A stretch of DNA of 64,000 nucleotides from Mesonia profundi (lineage in GTDB: Bacteria > Bacteroidota > Bacteroidia > Flavobacteriales > Flavobacteriaceae). A model generated the notes under the pieces. That model searched no databases, was not told the DNA's origin, and saw only the letters and a list, made by a program, of their open reading frames with translations. The DNA lies in contig NZ_JAVHUL010000002.1 of the NCBI RefSeq assembly GCF_031085155.1, forward strand, positions 1 through 64,000, written 5' to 3'. Numbering within the stretch: position 1 is the stretch's first letter; each line of letters begins with the position of its first letter. Shown here piece after piece: positions 27,890-35,655 of the stretch. The position numbers and the translations under genes were made by a program.

Positions 27890-28029
27890 AAAAAAGTTAA
27901 TATCGCCGAAAGATACGGATTTTTTTAAGGAGCCCAATTTAAGGCTTTCAATTTTGTATTAAGGTTTAAAAGTCGTTCTTTTGAATTGCGATAAAAGAAG
28001 CGTAAAATAAATTAAAATTTCAACACATT

Positions 28030-28971
28030 ATGGCGATAAAGACATTGATTATAGGAGCTTGCGGACAAATAGGAACAGAACTTACTTTAGCATTGCGTGA
28101 AAAACATGGCAATGAAAATGTAATTGCAAGTGATATTAGAGAAGGAAGCGCGTCTTTAATGTCTTCTGGGCCTTTTGAAGTTTTAGACGCGACCAATTAT
28201 AAAGCGATTGAAGACATTGTTTTGCATTACGATGTAGAAGAGGTATATCTTATGGCAGCAATGTTGAGCGCTACCGCAGAGAAATTCCCGATGAGAGGTT
28301 GGGAATTGAATATGAACTCTCTTTTTAACGTGCTTAATCTAGCTAAAGACAAAAAAGTAGCTAAGGTGTTTTGGCCTTCAAGCATTGCTGTTTTTGGTCC
28401 TTCAACGCCTAAATTTGATACGCCACAAACCACCGTGATGGAACCAACTACCGTGTACGGAATTAGTAAACAAACCGGAGAACGTTGGTGTGAATATTAC
28501 TTTAATAAATATGGAGTAGACGTAAGAAGTATTCGTTACCCAGGCTTAATTAGTTATAAAACGATGCCTGGCGGCGGAACGACAGATTATGCGGTAGAGA
28601 TTTATCACGAAGCTTTAAAAGAAGGAAAATACACTTCCTTTTTAAGCGAGGACACTGCACTTCCTATGATGTTTATGGACGACGCTATTAAAGCCACCAT
28701 CTCTTTGATGGAAACCGAAGAAGACAAGTTAACGATTCGTTCTTCGTATAACCTTGGCGGAATTAGTTTTACCCCAAAAGAATTGGCAGCAAGTATTCAA
28801 AAAGAAATCCCAGATTTCAAAATTGACTACGCCCCAGACTTTAGACAACCCATCGCCGATTCTTGGCCTTCAAGTATTGATGATGCCCAAGCTCAAAAAG
28901 ACTGGAACTGGAAGCATGAGTACGATATCGATAAGATGACCAAAACGATGTTAGCAGGTTTACGCGATTAA
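28030..28971 (+). CDS. SDR-type L-threonine 3-dehydrogenase
   Basis: A 313-residue extended short-chain dehydrogenase that likely oxidises threonine to 2-amino-3-oxobutyrate with NAD. The Rossmann motif is GACGQIGTEL (about residues 8-17), and the catalytic YGISK is near residue 145. The product matches the epimerase-like threonine dehydrogenases described from Flavobacterium rather than the zinc-dependent E. coli Tdh. The assignment rests on general similarity including PGLISYKTMPGGGTTDYAV. Its stop lies 2 bp from the stop of the convergent aminotransferase. Confidence 0.85.
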   Translation: MAIKTLIIGACGQIGTELTLALREKHGNENVIASDIREGSASLMSSGPFEVLDATNYKAIEDIVLHYDVEEVYLMAAMLSATAEKFPMRGWELNMNSLFNVLNLAKDKKVAKVFWPSSIAVFGPSTPKFDTPQTTVMEPTTVYGISKQTGERWCEYYFNKYGVDVRSIRYPGLISYKTMPGGGTTDYAVEIYHEALKEGKYTSFLSEDTALPMMFMDDAIKATISLMETEEDKLTIRSSYNLGGISFTPKELAASIQKEIPDFKIDYAPDFRQPIADSWPSSIDDAQAQKDWNWKHEYDIDKMTKTMLAGLRD

Positions 28972-28973
28972 GT

Positions 28974-30119
28974 TTATAGCGTATTGATAATTTTGGCAGC
29001 AGCTTTTAGGGTTTCATCTTTTTTGGCGAAACAAAATCGCAGCATGTGATCGTCTTGTTGGTCTTTATTAAACACCGAAATGGGAATCGTAGCCAAACCT
29101 TTCTCTTTAATGAGTCTTAGGGCAAAGACGGTGTCTTTTTCTTGGGAGATGTTTTTGTAGGAAGCTGCCTGAAAGTAAGTGCCTTCTGAAGGCGTCAACT
29201 CTAAACGCGAATCTTTGATGAGCGATAAAAAGTAATCTCTTTTCTGCTGATAAAAATCTCCCAATTGCATATAATGCTTTTCTTCTTGTAAATAGCTGTT
29301 AATGGCTACTTGCATGGGGTGGTTGACGCAAAAGACATTGTATTGATGTACTTTATTAAACTCCTTCATCATGGCTTTTGGCGCTACGCAATAGCCCAAT
29401 TTCCAGCCTGTCACGTGAAAAGTCTTCCCAAAAGAATAGGTGATAAAAGAACGTTCTGCTAATTTGGGAAAATGCGCTACGCTGTAATGCTTTTGGTCGT
29501 CATACACCAAATGCTCATAGACTTCATCGCTTAAAATTAAGATATTGGTGCCTTCCACCAGTTGTTGAAGCTGCTCTAAATCTTTCTGCTGAAGTACTTT
29601 TCCGCTAGGATTATGAGGGGAATTAATAATGATCATTTTCGTTTTAGAAGAAATCTTGGCAGCGACTTCTTCCCAATCAATTTTATAGCTTGGCGCTTGC
29701 ATTTGAATGAGCACGGGTTTCCCTCCGTAAAGTTCAATCGCAGGTTCATAACAATCATAGGCCGGTTTAAATACGATTACTTCATCTTCGGCTTTTATAA
29801 AAGCAGAAATAGCAGTAAAAATAGCTTGAGTCGCACCGGCGGTAAGGGTAATATCAGTTTTAGGTTGATAATCACTTCCGTAAAGGGTATTGAGCTTATG
29901 GCATAAGGTTTCGCGCAAAGAAAAAATTCCCTGTAAAGGCGCATATTGGTTTTTACCGTTATGTAAAGCTTTAGAAACTTCTTCCAGAAGCACAGGATCT
30001 GGACTATAATTAGGAAAACCTTGCGATAAATTAATCGCTTGATGCTCATGCGCCAATTGACTCATTTTGGTAAATATGGTAGTTCCTATATGTGGAAGTT
30101 TAGAAGTGGAGAGTTTCAT
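28974..30119 (-). CDS. PLP-dependent aminotransferase (methionine aminotransferase-like)
   Basis: A fold-type I class I/II aminotransferase of 381 residues. The PLP lysine is in SFGKTFHVTGWKLGYC, and NSPHNPSGK and the N-terminal LSQGFPNY are typical of the YbdL/kynurenine aminotransferase branch. YbdL prefers methionine; the substrate here is inferred. Start ATG 30119 is chosen because the upstream ATG at 30149 lies in the terminator region of the sdh operon and gives no family-like sequence. It lies downstream of the sdh operon but is separated from it by a terminator. Confidence 0.87.
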   Translation of the reverse strand: MKLSTSKLPHIGTTIFTKMSQLAHEHQAINLSQGFPNYSPDPVLLEEVSKALHNGKNQYAPLQGIFSLRETLCHKLNTLYGSDYQPKTDITLTAGATQAIFTAISAFIKAEDEVIVFKPAYDCYEPAIELYGGKPVLIQMQAPSYKIDWEEVAAKISSKTKMIIINSPHNPSGKVLQQKDLEQLQQLVEGTNILILSDEVYEHLVYDDQKHYSVAHFPKLAERSFITYSFGKTFHVTGWKLGYCVAPKAMMKEFNKVHQYNVFCVNHPMQVAINSYLQEEKHYMQLGDFYQQKRDYFLSLIKDSRLELTPSEGTYFQAASYKNISQEKDTVFALRLIKEKGLATIPISVFNKDQQDDHMLRFCFAKKDETLKAAAKIINTL

Positions 30120-30142
30120 GAAGTTAATTTTGACATAAGATA

Positions 30143-30182
30143 AAAACAAAAAACCCCAAATTCAAAAGAATTTGAGGTTTTA
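30143..30182 (-). terminator. sdh operon terminator
   Basis: On the minus strand, AAAACCTCAAATTC pairs with GAATTTGGGGTTTT around TTTT and runs into a T-tract. It lies about 20 bp after the sdhB stop. Confidence 0.9.
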
Positions 30183-30202
30183 CATATATTTGGATAAAGC
30201 GA

Positions 30203-30949
30203 CTATCCTTCCGTAGTCGCGCTCATATATTCTCTGTTCATACGGGCGATATTCTCTAAAGAAATTCCTTTAGGACATTCTAGTTCACAGGCTCCCGTAT
30301 TGCTACAGTTACCAAAACCTTCTTCGTCCATTTGTCTTACCATCGCTTGCACACGCTCTGTAGCTTCTATTTTCCCTTGTGGCAATAAGGCATACTGAGA
30401 AACTTTAGCGGAGGTAAATAACATGGCACTGGCATTTTTACAAGCTGCAACACAAGCTCCGCAACCAATGCAAGTCGCAGCGTTAAAAGAATCGTCTGCG
30501 TCTTCTTTATTTACAGGAGTTGCATTTGCATCTATGGTATTTCCTGAAGTGTTAACAGAAACATATCCTCCGGCTTGCTGAATGCGGTCAAAAGAGGAAC
30601 GATCTATGATTAAATCTTTTACCACAGGAAAAGCATTTGCTCTAAAAGGCTCTATGGTAATTGTATCCCCATCGTTAAAACTACGCATATGCAATTGGCA
30701 GGTCGTCACCAAACGATCTGGTCCGTGAGGTTCTCCGTTGATTTGTAAAGAACAAGACCCACAAATTCCTTCACGACAATCGTGATCAAATTCTACAGGC
30801 TCTTCTCCTTTAACTACCAACTCTTCATTTAGTACATCTAGCATTTCTAGAAAGGACATGTCTCCTTCAATTCCATCGATAGGATAATCGACCATCTTTC
30901 CTTTTGTCGTGGCATTATCTTGGCGCCATATTTTTAATGTAAGTTTCAT
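30203..30949 (-). CDS. sdhB: Succinate dehydrogenase/fumarate reductase iron-sulfur subunit
   Basis: The iron-sulfur subunit of complex II, passing electrons from FAD to the quinone site. The [2Fe-2S] cysteines are in [12 protein letters not shown]. The ferredoxin-like cluster cysteines are in [11 protein letters not shown] and further downstream in [16 protein letters not shown] start at ATG 30949 ([10 protein letters not shown]), the usual first strand; the in-frame ATG at 30994 lies in AT-rich spacer. It is the last gene of sdhCAB, 70 bp after sdhA, and is followed by a strong terminator. Confidence 0.95.
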   Translation of the reverse strand: MKLTLKIWRQDNATTKGKMVDYPIDGIEGDMSFLEMLDVLNEELVVKGEEPVEFDHDCREGICGSCSLQINGEPHGPDRLVTTCQLHMRSFNDGDTITIEPFRANAFPVVKDLIIDRSSFDRIQQAGGYVSVNTSGNTIDANATPVNKEDADDSFNAATCIGCGACVAACKNASAMLFTSAKVSQYALLPQGKIEATERVQAMVRQMDEEGFGNCSNTGACELECPKGISLENIARMNREYMSATTEG

Positions 30950-31019
30950 ATCTCTAATTTGAAGATTAAAAAATTTGAAAATAAGATTACCCAAATTGAG
31001 TTATTTTCAAATTTTCAAA

Positions 31020-33023
31020 TTATTTATAACTTCTCGTTTTTAATTCAATGTTGTTAAAGGTCAAGTCTTCCTTGTGCAATTTCGCATCGCGAGGATTTCC
31101 TGTATATTCCCAGGCAGCCACATATTTAAAGTGCTCATCGTCTCTTAAAGCTTCTCCTTCTTCCGTTTGGTACTCTTCTCTAAAGTGACCTCCACAAGAT
31201 TCATTTCTATGTAAGGCATCTTTAGCAAAAAGTTCTCCTAATTCTAAGAAATCGGCTACACGGCCTGCTTTCTCAAGCTCGGCGTTTTTCGTATCTTCTT
31301 TCCCCGTTACTTTTACATTCGCCCAAAAATCTTCGCGTAAAGCTTTGATTTCATCTAAGGCAGATTGTAAATCGGTTGCATTTCTTGCCATTCCACACTT
31401 GTTCCACATGATCTTACCTAATAATTTGTGGTAATGATCTACAGAGTGTTTCCCACTCGCTTTCATTAAGCGATCAATTCTATCTTTTACATCCTTTTCG
31501 GCAGCATCAAATTCAGTTGAATCTGTAGGGATTTTTCCAGTTCTAATGTCTTTAGAAAGGTAATCTCCAATCGTGTAAGGAAGCACGAAATAACCATCGG
31601 CTAAACCTTGCATTAATGCTGAAGCTCCTAATCGGTTTGCTCCGTGATCAGAGAAATTAGCTTCTCCTGTAGCGTAACAACCAGGAATGGTGGTTTGTAG
31701 ATTGTAATCTACCCAAAGACCTCCCATAGTATAGTGTACCGCAGGGTAAATCATCATTGGGGTTTCATACGGATTTTGATCTACAATTTTTTGATACATT
31801 TGGAATAAGTTACCGTATTTAGATTCGATAATCTCTTTTCCTAATTTAGTAACTTCTTCATCTGAAGGATTCTTATGTCCGTGCTTAAAAGCTGCCTCTT
31901 TTCCGTAACGCTCAATAGCGCTCTTAAAATCAAGGTAAACAGCCTCTCCAGTTTTATTAACTCCAAACCCAGCATCACAACGCTCTTTGGCTGCTCTAGA
32001 AGCCACATCACGTGGTACTAAGTTACCAAAAGCAGGATATCTTCTTTCTAAGTAATAATCTCTTTCATCTTCGCTTAAATCGGTTGGTTTCTTCTTACCT
32101 TCACGAATCGCTAATACATCTTCTTTATTTTTTGGCACCCAAATTCTTCCGTCATTACGAAGAGACTCAGACATCAAAGTTAATTTTGACTGGTGATCTC
32201 CCGAAACTGGAATACAAGTAGGGTGAATTTGTGTGTAACAAGGGTTAGCGAAGTAAGCTCCTCTACGGTGAGCTCTCCAGGCAGCCATCACATTACTTCC
32301 CATCGCATTGGTCGATAAGAAAAATACGTTTCCGTACCCTCCAGATGCCAACACCACAGCGTGCGCCGAGTGACGCTCAATTTCTCCCGTTACCATATCA
32401 CGAGCAATAATTCCTCTCGCTTTCCCATCTACCAACACTAAATCCATCATTTCATGACGGTTGAAAGACTGAATCTTTCCGCGGTTAATCTGGCGGTTCA
32501 TCGCAGAGTAAGCCCCTAATAAAAGCTGCTGCCCAGTTTGACCTTTCGCGTAAAAAGTACGAGATACCAACACCCCTCCAAAAGAACGATTGTCTAATAA
32601 CCCACCATATTCACGCGCAAAAGGAACTCCTTGTGCCACACATTGGTCAATGATATTTCCAGACACTTCGGCTAGACGGTAAACATTACCTTCTCTAGAA
32701 CGGTAATCCCCACCTTTTACGGTATCGTAAAATAAACGGTAGTTAGAATCTCCATCTCCCTGATAGTTTTTTGCAGCATTAATTCCGCCTTGAGCGGCAA
32801 TAGAGTGTGCGCGACGAGGAGAATCTTGATAGCAAAACGTTTTCACGTTATAGCCTAATTCTGCCAAGGTTGCAGCGGCGCTACCTCCTGCTAAACCGGT
32901 ACCCACCATAATAATATCTATATTACGCTTATTGGCAGGGTTAACGAGGTTAATATCGTTTTTATGTTTGGTCCATTTGTCGGCCAAAGGGCCTTCTGGT
33001 ATTTTTGAGTCTAAAACTGACAT
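31020..33023 (-). CDS. sdhA: Succinate dehydrogenase/fumarate reductase flavoprotein
   Basis: The 667-residue catalytic subunit that interconverts succinate and fumarate. The FAD-binding start is [17 protein letters not shown], and the FAD-linking histidine is in [15 protein letters not shown]. Active-site residues follow in HPT and [12 protein letters not shown], with a C-terminal block containing [13 protein letters not shown]. The length agrees with the Bacteroidetes form. It lies between sdhC (11 bp upstream) and sdhB. Confidence 0.96.
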   Translation of the reverse strand: MSVLDSKIPEGPLADKWTKHKNDINLVNPANKRNIDIIMVGTGLAGGSAAATLAELGYNVKTFCYQDSPRRAHSIAAQGGINAAKNYQGDGDSNYRLFYDTVKGGDYRSREGNVYRLAEVSGNIIDQCVAQGVPFAREYGGLLDNRSFGGVLVSRTFYAKGQTGQQLLLGAYSAMNRQINRGKIQSFNRHEMMDLVLVDGKARGIIARDMVTGEIERHSAHAVVLASGGYGNVFFLSTNAMGSNVMAAWRAHRRGAYFANPCYTQIHPTCIPVSGDHQSKLTLMSESLRNDGRIWVPKNKEDVLAIREGKKKPTDLSEDERDYYLERRYPAFGNLVPRDVASRAAKERCDAGFGVNKTGEAVYLDFKSAIERYGKEAAFKHGHKNPSDEEVTKLGKEIIESKYGNLFQMYQKIVDQNPYETPMMIYPAVHYTMGGLWVDYNLQTTIPGCYATGEANFSDHGANRLGASALMQGLADGYFVLPYTIGDYLSKDIRTGKIPTDSTEFDAAEKDVKDRIDRLMKASGKHSVDHYHKLLGKIMWNKCGMARNATDLQSALDEIKALREDFWANVKVTGKEDTKNAELEKAGRVADFLELGELFAKDALHRNESCGGHFREEYQTEEGEALRDDEHFKYVAAWEYTGNPRDAKLHKEDLTFNNIELKTRSYK

Positions 33024-33034
33024 AATCTTACGTA

Positions 33035-33697
33035 TTATAGGTGATTAATATAGTGAAATACTGCTATAAAAATAAACCCTAATGGAATAATGATAGCAAA
33101 AGCTTTGGTGAAGCCTTGTAATGCTTTTGAATATTTGTTGTTAAATCCAACCGACTGGAAGGAAGAAGCAAAACCGTGCAATAAGTGTAGCATCAAAAAG
33201 ATGAACGAAATCACATAAAGCCCCACTCTCACAGGGTTTTCGAATTTTGCAATCGTTTCTTCGTAGTAGCGTGTAGGATCTTCTGGATTCGCTTCTACAT
33301 ATTTATGAACTAATTCTGGAAACCAGAAGTCATAAAAGTGTAAGCCTAAAAAAGCTAAAATTACGATCCCAGAATAGATCATGTTTCTAGACATCCAGCT
33401 AGAGTTAGCCGAGCCATTGTAGTTTTGGTACCCAATATCTCGTGCGTTTCTATTCTGAATTTCTAAGGTAAGCCCCATAATAAAATGGAAAACAACCCCA
33501 AAAATTAGTACGGGTTGTAAAATAGCTTGTACCAAAAAGTTGGTACCCATAAAATGTGACAACTCATTAAACATATCGGGACTAATGACCGAAGTAATGT
33601 TAATGGTAAAATGTTGCAATAAGAAAAAGACGAGGAAAAGTCCTGAAAGAGCCATAGCAAACTTTCTTGCTACAGACGATTTTATAATTCCACCCAT
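33035..33697 (-). CDS. sdhC: Succinate dehydrogenase cytochrome b subunit
   Basis: A 220-residue integral membrane subunit with about five hydrophobic segments and histidines in the expected helices ([34 protein letters not shown]). It binds haem and the quinone and anchors SdhAB. The single large membrane subunit is the form used by Bacteroidetes and epsilonproteobacteria rather than the split SdhC/SdhD. It is first in the operon and lies behind a good promoter at 33729-33760. Confidence 0.93.
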   Translation of the reverse strand: MGGIIKSSVARKFAMALSGLFLVFFLLQHFTINITSVISPDMFNELSHFMGTNFLVQAILQPVLIFGVVFHFIMGLTLEIQNRNARDIGYQNYNGSANSSWMSRNMIYSGIVILAFLGLHFYDFWFPELVHKYVEANPEDPTRYYEETIAKFENPVRVGLYVISFIFLMLHLLHGFASSFQSVGFNNKYSKALQGFTKAFAIIIPLGFIFIAVFHYINHL

Positions 33698-33728
33698 TGG
33701 TTATGATTATTTAAATAATAAGTATCTA

Positions 33729-33760
33729 CAAAAATACATGGGCGCGGGCTTATAGACAAA
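33729..33760 (-). promoter_or_regulatory. sdhCAB promoter
   Basis: On the minus strand TTTG (complement of 33757-33760) and TATTTTTG (complement of 33729-33736) are separated by 20 bp, a good fit to the flavobacterial promoter consensus. The sdhC ATG lies about 32 bp beyond. Confidence 0.75.
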
Positions 33761-33890
33761 CTTTAAGCTGTCTTTGATGCTATTTAGAATTAGTATAAGC
33801 TATTCAAATCAAAATAATAACTTTTATGCAACCTTAACAGTATACTTGAAGCAGATTTATTACCTTCCCTAGTTAATTGGTATAATATAG

Positions 33891-33975
33891 GCGCAACCCT
33901 ATCGGGTCAGGCTATTCGTTACAACTCCGTTGGCTTAAAAAAGCCATCCGGGGTTTTCACTGCTATCCTTTGCGC
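33891..33975 (+). ncRNA. Structured element upstream of cbpA
   Basis: An 85-bp block whose ends pair: GCGCAA at 33891-33896 with TTGCGC at 33970-33975. Inside, AACTCCG (33923-33929) pairs with CGGGGTT (33949-33955), and TGGCTT pairs with AAGCCA around an AAAA loop. It ends 21 bp before the cbpA ATG, so it could be a folded 5' leader, a repeat element or a DNA site. I believe similar sequences recur in flavobacterial genomes but cannot check this. The type label is tentative. Confidence 0.5.
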
Positions 33976-33996
33976 AAAAAAACGAGCCTTACGTAC

Positions 33997-34911
33997 ATGG
34001 AATTTATAGATTATTATCAACTTTTGGGAATCGACAAATCGGCTAGCCAAGCCGAAATCAAAAAAGCTTACCGCAAGATGGCAAGAAAACACCATCCAGA
34101 TTTACACCCCAATGATGCCGAGGCACATAAAAGATTTCAGCAACTCAATGAAGCCAACGAAGTTTTAAGCGACCCCGAAAAACGAAAAAAATACGACGCA
34201 CATGGTAAAGATTGGCAACACGCCGATCAATACGAGCAAGCAAGACAACAACAATCGCGTTCTAATCAATCTAGAGCTGGTGGTTTTAATGGCGGGCAAC
34301 AATACTCTGGTAATTTTGATGATGACACGTTTTCTGACTTTTTTGAAGAAATGTTTGGTGGCCGAGCTAGAAGTCAGGGGGCACATAGAAGTCCGCAGTT
34401 TAAAGGACAAGATGTGCAAGCAACCCTTCAGCTTAACTTAACCGATGTTTATAAAAGTCAGAAGCAAGTGGTTAACGTCAACGGTAAAAAAATAAGATTT
34501 AGCATTCCTGCCGGAGTCGAAAACGAGCAAACTATTAAAATTAAAGGTTATGGAGGCGATGGTGTTGAAGGTGGTCCCAAAGGAGATTTGTACATCACTT
34601 TTCACATTCATAATAATACCGCCTTTAAGCGAGAAAAGTCCAATTTGTACAAAACCTTAGAAGTAGATTTATATACCGCATTGTTGGGAGGAGAAATTAC
34701 GGTAGATACCATGGACGGGAAAGTAAAATTGACCCTAAAGCCCGAAACTCAACCTGGAGCTCAAGTAAAACTTAAGGGAAAAGGTTTTTCTAAATATAAG
34801 AAAGAGAAAGAGTTTGGAGACTTGTACATTACCTACCAAGTTAAAATCCCGACTCATTTAACCGAAAAGGAAAAAGACTTATTTAAGGAACTTCAAAAAC
34901 TAAGATCGTGA
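33997..34911 (+). CDS. cbpA: CbpA-like DnaJ (type II Hsp40)
   Basis: A 304-residue J-domain co-chaperone that delivers clients to DnaK. The J domain (about residues 1-70) has HPD at 33-35. A glycine/arginine-rich linker follows, then the two beta-barrel client domains (about 125-300). There is no zinc-finger domain, which separates it from true DnaJ. I start at ATG 33997 (MEFIDYYQLLG) because the upstream in-frame start at 33970 falls inside the structured element. It overlaps cbpM by 4 bp. Confidence 0.92.
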   Translation: MEFIDYYQLLGIDKSASQAEIKKAYRKMARKHHPDLHPNDAEAHKRFQQLNEANEVLSDPEKRKKYDAHGKDWQHADQYEQARQQQSRSNQSRAGGFNGGQQYSGNFDDDTFSDFFEEMFGGRARSQGAHRSPQFKGQDVQATLQLNLTDVYKSQKQVVNVNGKKIRFSIPAGVENEQTIKIKGYGGDGVEGGPKGDLYITFHIHNNTAFKREKSNLYKTLEVDLYTALLGGEITVDTMDGKVKLTLKPETQPGAQVKLKGKGFSKYKKEKEFGDLYITYQVKIPTHLTEKEKDLFKELQKLRS

Positions 34912-35198
34912 AACAGGAAGAATATATAGAAGTAAAAGAGATTTGTGTAGTGTATCAAGTGGAACATCATTTTATAGAGCAACTTCAGGATAGTGGTCTT
35001 TTAGAGCTGGTATTAATCGAGCAAAAACACTATTTGCCTTACCAATTTATTCCTAGATTCGAGAAATTGAAGCGTTTACATTACGAGCTAGAAATTAATA
35101 TAGAAGGATTAGAAGCCATAGAAAATTTATTGGAGCGGGTAGAAAATCTTCAAGAACAAAACAGGCAATTAAAAAATAAGTTGTCTATTTATGAGTAG
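34908..35198 (+). CDS. cbpM: Chaperone modulator CbpM
   Basis: A 96-residue protein of the MerR-like CbpM family. It has an N-terminal helix-turn-helix-type segment (YIEVKEICVVYQVEHHFIEQL) and a C-terminal coiled coil. In E. coli CbpM binds the CbpA J domain and inhibits it. The start is GTG at 34908, overlapping the cbpA stop, so synthesis of the pair is coupled. Family assignment is by size, pattern and linkage. Confidence 0.85.
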   Translation: MKQEEYIEVKEICVVYQVEHHFIEQLQDSGLLELVLIEQKHYLPYQFIPRFEKLKRLHYELEINIEGLEAIENLLERVENLQEQNRQLKNKLSIYE

Positions 35199-35340
35199 CA
35201 AATTTTAAATCCCTCTAGCAATATCGCTGGCTCAAGAATCGCACAAAGCTGGTGCACGGTTGTATCGCCCTCCGTTCAGAAACCTGAAAGAGTTTTTTTC
35301 TTGTTTTAAACTTTAGAACTACTTTTTTAGATTCGACAGA

Positions 35341-35507
35341 ACCACCCCTTTTTTCACAAGTGAAAAATTCCCTTCCTTTACTCAAGGAGGGGAGCTTTTG
35401 CTGATTTTAACGAAGTACAGTACAATATAATTTAGCTTATAGGAACTACAAGTGTTCCTTCCCTTTTTTAAAGGGAAGGTGGCATTGCGTAGCAATGACG
35501 GAAGGGT
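35341..35507. repeat. Composite double-hairpin repeat, copy 1
   Basis: Unit A lies on the minus strand (35341-35394) and unit B on the plus strand (35455-35507), facing outward from a roughly 60-bp AT-rich spacer. Each unit has a hairpin of the CCCTCCTT or CCTTCCC type, a TGG, a second short hairpin and a GACGG-like or related tail. The second stems are TTTTTCAC/GTGAAAAA in A and CATTGC/GCAATG in B. The same arrangement recurs at 46603-46762. Confidence 0.7.
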
Positions 35508-35551
35508 TTTTACACGCAACCTATTCTCGCGTGGCTAAAATCAAAAACAAA

Positions 35552-35599
35552 AAAAACTCCGAATCGAGTCCTTTCAACAGGACTCGATTCGGAGTTTTT
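35552..35599. terminator. Bidirectional terminator between cbpM and nrdJ
   Basis: A roughly 21-bp stem, ACTCCGAATCGAGTCCT with its complement, is flanked by A and T runs. It works in both directions and ends the convergent cbpAM and nrdJ transcripts. Confidence 0.92.
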
Positions 35600-35655
35600 A
35601 TAAATTGTCATTTAGACTTGGGAGAAATCTTTCTTCTAAGAATAAGGATTCTTCC

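Larger units (their letters stand above)
35199..35655. other. cbpM-nrdJ intergenic region with composite repeat
   Basis: There is no gene here. Bases 35207-35280 hold a stretch with short inverted words. Bases 35341-35507 hold a composite of two back-to-back hairpin units, and 35552-35599 hold a strong terminator. An open frame at 35495-35710 spans the repeat and the terminator and is not a real gene. Confidence 0.6.
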
